A DNA stretch of 11,303 nt from Microcaldota archaeon (GTDB lineage Archaea > Micrarchaeota > Micrarchaeia > Micrarchaeales > Micrarchaeaceae). Below the pieces are notes generated by a model. It was not told the origin of the DNA. It saw only the letters and a list, made by a program, of their open reading frames with translations, and searched no databases. The stretch is taken from NCBI GenBank assembly GCA_021827955.1, contig JAKATY010000042.1:1-11303 (forward strand). The letters run 5' to 3'. Both the position numbers and the translations under genes were made by a program. Positions 6,374 to 11,303 of the stretch are shown here, piece by piece. Numbering within the stretch: position 1 is the first letter of the stretch; every line of letters starts with the position of its first letter.

Positions 6374-7034
6374 CAATTCCGCTACGCAGTACGAGCAACT
6401 AGTGGATTTCATACAGTCTGCAGAAGGTTACCAAAAGGGCGAAAGCGAAGAGGTAGTTTTGGATATAGATAAAGCGCTTTCGAACGGAATTTACCAGCAG
6501 GAAGTACCTAACGGATATTCGCAACTTCTGCAACTTATAGAAAGCTCCGAGACAGGGAGGCAGAAGCAAAAGGAGGAGCCAAAGGCGCAGAAAGAGGTGC
6601 AGGCACATCTTATAGTAGCTGGTTTGGAGCAAACCAAATATTCGAACCCATCACCGATAGCAAAGGAAGAGGAAGAAGTCAAGAAGGATTTTGTAGAGAT
6701 AAAGGAGAGGCTATCCACTATAGTGCCAAAGGTAAAGGAGATCAAAAGGCCAAAGGCGAAGAGCAGCGACCTTGTACTTCCGACACTTTCGCTTACCGAC
6801 CAGATATCCGAGCTCGAAAGGGTAATAGAAGGGGTTAAGGAAAATATATTTGACAAGGAGCACCTTGAGATAGTGAAGCTCGAGGTGTTCGGATTGCATG
6901 ACATAGTTGAGAAAGCGGAGAGGGAAAGAAAGAAAAAGAAGGCACAGGCAGAAGCTGGCACGATAGAGGAGTCGCTGGTAGCAGTAAGGAACCAGAGGCT
7001 TGATGACGCAATAGCGTTGCTGCAGAACAGATAG
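6357..7034 (+). CDS. Charged coiled-coil accessory protein of pilus cluster
   Basis: This hydrophilic protein of up to 225 aa lies between the secretion ATPase and the platform proteins. It is rich in E, K and Q, with probable helical or coiled-coil stretches at about 55-75, 100-125 and 150-200. There is no membrane segment or known catalytic motif. A segment DLVLPTLSLTDQISELERVI (139-158) looks like a conserved core. I do not recognise a named family. Its position suggests a cytoplasmic linker or regulator of the pilus motor (inference). The start is uncertain: GTG at 6357 overlaps the ATPase by 17 nt, whereas TTG at 6366 would use GTGAGG (6357-6362) as Shine-Dalgarno and give the same 8-nt overlap (TTGGCTGA) seen at the previous gene junction. 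It ends with TAG at 7032-7034, followed two codons later by an in-frame TAA. Confidence 0.8.
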   Translation: MRFLADNSATQYEQLVDFIQSAEGYQKGESEEVVLDIDKALSNGIYQQEVPNGYSQLLQLIESSETGRQKQKEEPKAQKEVQAHLIVAGLEQTKYSNPSPIAKEEEEVKKDFVEIKERLSTIVPKVKEIKRPKAKSSDLVLPTLSLTDQISELERVIEGVKENIFDKEHLEIVKLEVFGLHDIVEKAERERKKKKAQAEAGTIEESLVAVRNQRLDDAIALLQNR

Positions 7035-7037
7035 CGC

Positions 7038-7046
7038 TTATAAATA
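7038..7046 (+). promoter_or_regulatory. Internal TATA-like element before first platform gene
   Basis: TTATAAATA lies about 30-35 bp before the ATG at 7077, just after the end of the accessory gene. Transcription would start near 7068, giving a leader under 10 nt. The downstream ATG has no good Shine-Dalgarno, consistent with a nearly leaderless message. This suggests the two platform genes can be transcribed separately from the ATPase. Confidence 0.45.
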
Positions 7047-7076
7047 AAGCTACAATAGTATACTAAAGATGGATAA

Positions 7077-8144
7077 ATGTTTGGTAAACGGAAGCCGAGG
7101 ATAGTGAATGTGGGCGGACAGAGCATAGAGCTTGAGCCCAAGCCAAGCAAGCTTAGCTTTTCGTTCAAAGGGTTCAAGAAGGCTGCTTCGCCGAAGCCTG
7201 CGGCGCCGAAGACAGAGCAGAAGCCGATCGCACAACAGCAAGCAGCAAGGCAATCCCAGCAAGGCATGCCGCAGCAGAAGACGCAGCTGCAAGGAGCAGG
7301 AGGCAAAGGCAGCAGCTGGAAGCATTATGTAGAGGGCATGGCGGCAAAGCACAAGGGCCTGGAATCCGCGCTCAGGGAGCAGGGGATTAAATCCAGCGTA
7401 TTTGAATTCGTACAGAGGATGATATTTGCATCGATAATGGTAGGGATTGCCATAACAGTGGCAATGATAATACTGTTCATTAGGATAGGGCTTAACGCTG
7501 CAGCCAGCATAGTTCTCGGAATCATGCTTGGAGTCGCAATATTCTACGTGGCGCTTGGCTCTTTCCTCAACTTTCCATCGCAAAAAGGCAAGAAGTCGGC
7601 AAAGAACGTGGAGCGCGACATACTTTTCGCCGCTAGGGACATGATTATTTCCCTCAGGTCAGGAATGCCGCTATATAATGCAATAACTTCGGTAAGCACG
7701 GGTTACGGAGACGCAAGCAAGGAGTTCGCAAAGATAGTGGAAAGGGTCCAGCTCAACATGCCGCTTGAAGAGGCAATAGATGCAACAATAGCAGAGACCA
7801 AAAGCGACTCCTTCAGGAGGATAATGCTCCAGGCTTCGGTAAGCATCAAGGCAGGAGCGGATGTCATTTCGGCGCTTCAGAGCGTTATAGATACGCTCAC
7901 GCAGGAAAGGGTAATAGAGCTTAGGAGATACGGCCAAAGGCTAAACGCGATTGCTATGTTCTACATGCTGTTCGGAATAATACTGCCAAGCATGGGCATA
8001 GCCGTTGTGACAATACTGACAACATTCATATCGATATTCACGATAACAGTCACCACGCTGTATGCGGCGCTTGTTGGAATCTTCTTCCTGCAGATAATAT
8101 TCCTCAAGCTCATAACCGGCTCGAGGCCGACTTTCAGCATGTGA
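7077..8144 (+). CDS. FlaJ/TadC-type pilus platform membrane protein (T2SSF domain), first copy
   Basis: This 355-aa inner-membrane platform protein belongs to the type II secretion F family, which anchors the secretion ATPase and the growing pilus. Residues 1-80 are cytoplasmic and low-complexity, rich in K, P, A and Q (for example PKPAAPKTEQKP, 39-50). Membrane helices lie at about 111-136 and 143-166. The cytoplasmic F-domain helical bundle spans about 180-285 (including DMIISLRSGMPLYNAI, 188-203, and VSIKAGADVISAL, 255-267), and further membrane segments are at about 288-345. The motif MxxSLRSGMPLxxAI is typical of the family. The only in-frame start is the ATG at 7077. The next gene begins 4 nt after its stop and encodes a second F-family protein, so the two probably form a heteromeric platform, as TadB and TadC do (inference). 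Confidence 0.9.
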   Translation: MFGKRKPRIVNVGGQSIELEPKPSKLSFSFKGFKKAASPKPAAPKTEQKPIAQQQAARQSQQGMPQQKTQLQGAGGKGSSWKHYVEGMAAKHKGLESALREQGIKSSVFEFVQRMIFASIMVGIAITVAMIILFIRIGLNAAASIVLGIMLGVAIFYVALGSFLNFPSQKGKKSAKNVERDILFAARDMIISLRSGMPLYNAITSVSTGYGDASKEFAKIVERVQLNMPLEEAIDATIAETKSDSFRRIMLQASVSIKAGADVISALQSVIDTLTQERVIELRRYGQRLNAIAMFYMLFGIILPSMGIAVVTILTTFISIFTITVTTLYAALVGIFFLQIIFLKLITGSRPTFSM

Positions 8145-8145
8145 T
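8141..8145 (+). promoter_or_regulatory. Shine-Dalgarno overlapping a stop codon
   Basis: GTGAT (8141-8145) contains the TGA of the first platform gene and matches the archaeal GGTGAT-type ribosome site. It lies 3 nt before the ATG at 8149, so ribosomes finishing the first gene can restart on the second. Confidence 0.5.
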
Positions 8146-8148
8146 ATT

Positions 8149-9150
8149 ATGCTAAAAATACCGCAGATAAACTTCGAAAGGCTTGTCTCAAGGCAAGTGG
8201 CGCGCAGGTTCTCGAAGCTTTTGGATCTTGCAGGCATGAAAATGAGCATAAACAAGCTGCTCGAGATAATGATAACTGGCGCGTTTGCGGTATTCATAAT
8301 CGCGCTTTTCGTTTCATACGCTCTGAAGCTTTCCATACCTATCGATATAGCAGCAGCGTTCATAAGCGCAGCGGTTTACATAGCAGCAATATACATGGTG
8401 CTGCAGTACTTCATAGACAAGAGGAAGACGCTGCTGGAGCAGATGCTTCCTGATTACTTCCAAATCGCATCCGCAAACCTGAGGAGCGGCATAGCGCTGG
8501 ACAGGGCGCTCCTGCTTGCTGCAAGGCCGGAGTTCAAGTTCTTCAGCGACGATATAAAGGACATGAGCAGGAGGGTGCTTGGAGGCGAAACGCTTGATAC
8601 CGCGCTCAACGAGCTTGCGGGCAGATACCGCTCCTTCCAATTGCAGCATGCCGTGCGCATGATGCTTGAAGCAGTGAGATTCGGAGGCGCGATGGCCGAC
8701 CTGCTAGATCAGCTGAGCAGGGACTTGAGAAGCCAGCAGCTTATGCAAAAGGAGGTAGCGGGCCAGCTCCTCATGTACAGCATCTTCATCGCGTTCGCAG
8801 GCTTAATAGCCGCGCCTGTGCTTTACGGCCTTACAAGCCAGATGATCGTGGTAACTGACACTGTTTGGAAAGGGATACTCGCCCAGAATCCTGGAGGACT
8901 GCCTACTACAGGAGTGTCATTCCTCAAGCCTAGCCCGCCAAAGATAAGCCCGGGCACATATCACGAGTTCTCGATACTTGCGATAATCACGATTACGGGT
9001 TTCGCTAGCCTGATAATGTCCGCCATATCTTCTGGATCCGCGATAAAGGGGATCCGTTACCTGCCCCTTTTCATAGTGGCGGGATTCGGAATATACCTAG
9101 TTGTGCAGAACCTCATAGGAGCTATATTTACCAGCATCGGCAGCGTCTGA
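8149..9150 (+). CDS. FlaJ/TadC-type pilus platform membrane protein (T2SSF domain), second copy
   Basis: This 333-aa protein is also a type II secretion F family member. After a short amphipathic start, membrane helices lie at about 38-60 and 66-88. The cytoplasmic F domain (about 95-200) has MLPDYFQIASANLRSGIALD (99-118) and MLEAVRFGGAMADLL (172-186), and there are membrane segments at about 205-230, 274-296 and 302-328. The loop at about 231-272, rich in P and G, is probably outside the membrane. It differs clearly from the first copy, so this is not a recent duplication; the pair resembles TadB/TadC or the split halves of a larger FlaJ. It is translationally coupled to the first copy and is the last gene of the cluster on this strand, facing the surface-protein gene. 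Confidence 0.9.
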   Translation: MLKIPQINFERLVSRQVARRFSKLLDLAGMKMSINKLLEIMITGAFAVFIIALFVSYALKLSIPIDIAAAFISAAVYIAAIYMVLQYFIDKRKTLLEQMLPDYFQIASANLRSGIALDRALLLAARPEFKFFSDDIKDMSRRVLGGETLDTALNELAGRYRSFQLQHAVRMMLEAVRFGGAMADLLDQLSRDLRSQQLMQKEVAGQLLMYSIFIAFAGLIAAPVLYGLTSQMIVVTDTVWKGILAQNPGGLPTTGVSFLKPSPPKISPGTYHEFSILAIITITGFASLIMSAISSGSAIKGIRYLPLFIVAGFGIYLVVQNLIGAIFTSIGSV

Positions 9151-9263
9151 TTTCTTCAGCGATTTCTTTATCGCGCGCAAGCGATAGACGCGCAAAGAGG
9201 AAAGAAGAGCGAGGAGAGTTGCCCGCATGGAGTTCATGGATTATTTGCTCCTTTCGCTTTCTA
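9151..9263. other. Convergent intergenic spacer with small hairpin
   Basis: The plus-strand pilus cluster and the minus-strand surface-protein gene meet here. GCGAT (9159-9163) and ATCGC (9170-9174) form a 5-bp stem with a T-rich loop, flanked by TTTCTT (9151-9156). On the minus strand there is a pyrimidine-rich CTCTTCTTTCCTCTTTG. Both could help end transcription, but neither is strong. No credible gene is present. Confidence 0.35.
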
Positions 9264-11303
9264 TCATGGAGCCGCATAATTTACTCCACAGGCTCCATCG
9301 TAGACGCTGGAACTGCTGCATGCAACCCCTGCCGAGATACCGTACAGGTAACCAGGAGATGCGCTAGACACGGTATCGGGAGTCACATTCATGACCCCAT
9401 TCAATCCGCCGCTAAGCGGATAATATGCAGCAGGCAGAATTCCTGGAACGCTATTGTTCAAATAGAGATCTGCAATCTGTTGCTGGGAAAGAGAAACGTT
9501 GTATATCGAGACATCGGCTATGTAGCCATCCCATCTTTGTGCTCCTGCATCAGAGCCGATGGTCATGGGCAAGCCCATCGGAAGAGAGATTGTGTTGCTG
9601 GTAGTGACAGGCCCGCCGACTTCCTTGCCGTTTAGGTATATATACTCGTTGCTGCCTGTCCAATTTCCGCAAAGGAAAGACCAGGAATTTGTAGGAACTG
9701 CGCTGGGGGTAATTACAGGCCCGAACCATCCGCTACCCGTGTGAACCCAAAAATCTCCTTCAGAATTGCCATTATTATTCAATGAAAGAAAGAAACTGTC
9801 GCTTGCGGTGTTGTCGTTTCCAACTATTTCGCGCCTAGTGCCTGTTATCACGGTGGGATTTATCCATGCGCATACTGTTATCTGGGAACTTGAGAGGGGT
9901 ATTGCGGTGTTTACTGTAACATTGGAATCCTGGCCGTTGAATCTTGCAACGTTGGGCAAGGTAGCGCCGGATATGCCAAGAGTGTTATAGGAGCTTTTTG
10001 GATAAGGCGGAGAGACAGATGTAGGCATGCCAGAGGAGGTCGGTGCAGAGAAGACTGTTGAGGACACTGTTGCTGTTGGCATAACGCCGTTGGGCGGGTA
10101 GGTCCTACCAACAACCCAATATACGTATTGATCCATATATCCGCCTCCAGAACCAGCGCCGAATGAGAAATCAGGATATGAAAAAGAGGTGCCTACAGAA
10201 TACGTTGCATTTTGTGACGAAGGTACAGAATACAGTCCACCTACATAAGACAAATTATAAGCTGCGGTTGTAGAACGCAGATATCCTCCTTTTGTAAAAG
10301 TGGGGTTGGCTATCATATACCAATAGTAATAGCCATTTCCATAGTCGGGGCCGGAAGCAGGATTAGCCACGCCGCTGCCTTGTACGCCTGCCCCCATCGA
10401 GCATGTTGCAGATTGTATTGGCTCTGTTTGCAAATAAGATGCACCCGCTCCAACCTGATTTCCGCCAGCATTACCACAAAGAACTATGCCTTGCAGGGAA
10501 CTTGTATTCCCAAAAATACCCATATTATCTCCATCACTTGCACCACCCGAAGAGGTAAACATATTTTGTTGATAAGACGCTTCTACAATCATAGGCACTT
10601 TAGGTATTCTGCCGTTGTTAGGAGGAAACAACTCCGTTCCTTCACCAGTAGTATTTATTAGTTGTATGGCGCCTATTGCGGATATAAACTTTGGTGTAAA
10701 ACTCCCGTAACTTACATGCGTACTCCACCCATCAAATCCATTTACGAATGACCCATAGATATTGAACACTCTTTGGCCGTCATCGTACTCGCCGTGGATG
10801 GCAGACAATTGAGATGCTTCGCCAGTAATATATTTATTTAGCAAGTTTGTTGATTTAGGAGCAAACCCCATATAGACTGTTATCGTGCTAGAAGCAGGTA
10901 TGCCATTTGCGAGCTTTAGCCAGTATACCGTACTTGTTGAAGTGTTGCTGTTTCCGCTCTCAAGCCAAGAAGGAATTACCTGTCCGTTGGGATAGAAGAA
11001 CTCAACATTCTGCAGATTGCCTGCTTCGTATGACGCATATGCCAGGCTGTTTACAGTTATAATTTGTTGGAAAGGTGCAGGAGTTGCGGTTGTTTGTGTA
11101 TTCTGTATTGTTATTGGAGCATAATAATTCACATTTATAACGGAGGAGTTGCTTATCGTAACGTTAGGCAGATACAGCTTAGAGGAATTGCACGTAGCAA
11201 AGTTGTTGCAACCAAAACCTTCCACGGTGCTGTAGTTATAAGGATCGTATACCGCACCGTACTGCAAAGGATTTCCAACGTATCCGTTGATGTTAGAATA
11301 GGT
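9264..11303 (-). CDS. Large surface protein with DUF2341 and LamG/concanavalin-like modules (N-terminus outside window)
   Basis: The minus-strand frame is open from the right edge to a TGA at 9266-9264, giving 679 visible residues and no convincing start codon; a TTG at 11267 is simply inside the open frame. Visible-residue numbering starts at the edge. DUF2341 occupies about 60-155 (features VEFFYPNGQVIPSWLE and STITVYMGF). A second beta-rich, lectin-like module follows at about 165-405 (starting with VFNIYGSFVNGFDGW). A LamG/concanavalin-like domain lies at about 450-618 (ARFNGQDSNVTV, ITVCAWINP, WSFLCGNWTG, YIYLNGKEV, RWDGYIADVSIYN). About fourteen N-x-S/T sequons and very few charged residues suggest an exported, glycosylated cell-surface protein that may bind carbohydrate. 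There is no C-terminal membrane anchor. In related archaea such proteins often begin with a pilin-like hydrophobic segment, but that part is not in view. Confidence 0.85.
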   Translation of the reverse strand, partial: TYSNINGYVGNPLQYGAVYDPYNYSTVEGFGCNNFATCNSSKLYLPNVTISNSSVINVNYYAPITIQNTQTTATPAPFQQIITVNSLAYASYEAGNLQNVEFFYPNGQVIPSWLESGNSNTSTSTVYWLKLANGIPASSTITVYMGFAPKSTNLLNKYITGEASQLSAIHGEYDDGQRVFNIYGSFVNGFDGWSTHVSYGSFTPKFISAIGAIQLINTTGEGTELFPPNNGRIPKVPMIVEASYQQNMFTSSGGASDGDNMGIFGNTSSLQGIVLCGNAGGNQVGAGASYLQTEPIQSATCSMGAGVQGSGVANPASGPDYGNGYYYWYMIANPTFTKGGYLRSTTAAYNLSYVGGLYSVPSSQNATYSVGTSFSYPDFSFGAGSGGGYMDQYVYWVVGRTYPPNGVMPTATVSSTVFSAPTSSGMPTSVSPPYPKSSYNTLGISGATLPNVARFNGQDSNVTVNTAIPLSSSQITVCAWINPTVITGTRREIVGNDNTASDSFFLSLNNNGNSEGDFWVHTGSGWFGPVITPSAVPTNSWSFLCGNWTGSNEYIYLNGKEVGGPVTTSNTISLPMGLPMTIGSDAGAQRWDGYIADVSIYNVSLSQQQIADLYLNNSVPGILPAAYYPLSGGLNGVMNVTPDTVSSASPGYLYGISAGVACSSSSVYDGACGVNYAAP

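Noticed and set aside
6491..7306. Long minus-strand open frame antisense to the accessory and platform genes
   Set aside because: Its translation is rich in C, S and F, typical of the antisense of E/K-rich genes, and the plus-strand frames have Shine-Dalgarno sites and domain matches.
9227..9361. Small plus-strand frame with ATG at 9227 after a purine-rich stretch
   Set aside because: About 44 codons, mostly antisense to the conserved end of the surface-protein gene, with no recognisable composition; probably a shadow.
1..11303. CRISPR arrays, insertion sequences, attachment sites or rRNA
   Set aside because: No regularly spaced repeats, transposase motifs, terminal inverted repeats or rRNA-like stretches were seen on either strand.

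Overview
The window looks archaeal, most likely a small-genome DPANN lineage such as Micrarchaeota; this is an inference with moderate confidence. Reasons: AT-rich TATA elements lie about 25 bp upstream of several starts, GGTG-type Shine-Dalgarno sites are present, the tRNA-Gln has the A1-U72 pair typical of archaea, and there is an archaeal FlaI/FlaJ-type pilus gene set. Genes are tightly packed with short gaps or overlaps, and most stop with TGA.

Layout. Positions 1-2511 (minus strand) hold the start of a GT-C-like membrane protein, running off the left edge, preceded in transcription order by three RCK_N (TrkA-N) genes. Two of these are paralogous membrane-anchored proteins whose stop and start codons abut; the third is a small soluble RCK_N protein with its own promoter. 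A tRNA-Gln(CTG) follows at 2620-2692 (minus), divergent from an M50 (site-2-protease type) intramembrane metalloprotease at 2749-3456 (plus). One TATA element between them is placed to serve both.

Positions 3592-9150 (plus) form a type IV pilus/archaellum-like assembly cluster: a winged-helix plus coiled-coil protein, a FlaI/GspE-type secretion ATPase, a charged accessory protein, and two FlaJ/TadC-type membrane platform proteins. No prepilin or prepilin peptidase is visible, so the substrates must be encoded elsewhere. Convergent to this cluster, 9264-11303 (minus) encodes most of a large, sequon-rich surface protein with DUF2341 and LamG/concanavalin-like modules; its N-terminus lies outside the window.

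The most striking feature is that the ATPase reading frame is interrupted by a single in-frame TAG (5522-5524), just before the Walker A part, while all hallmark motifs on both sides remain intact. It could be a sequence error, a recent nonsense mutation, suppression or recoding, or a genuine split protein. The second notable feature is the trio of RCK_N proteins: the two membrane members have channel-like topology but lack a K+ selectivity filter, and none has an RCK_C domain.
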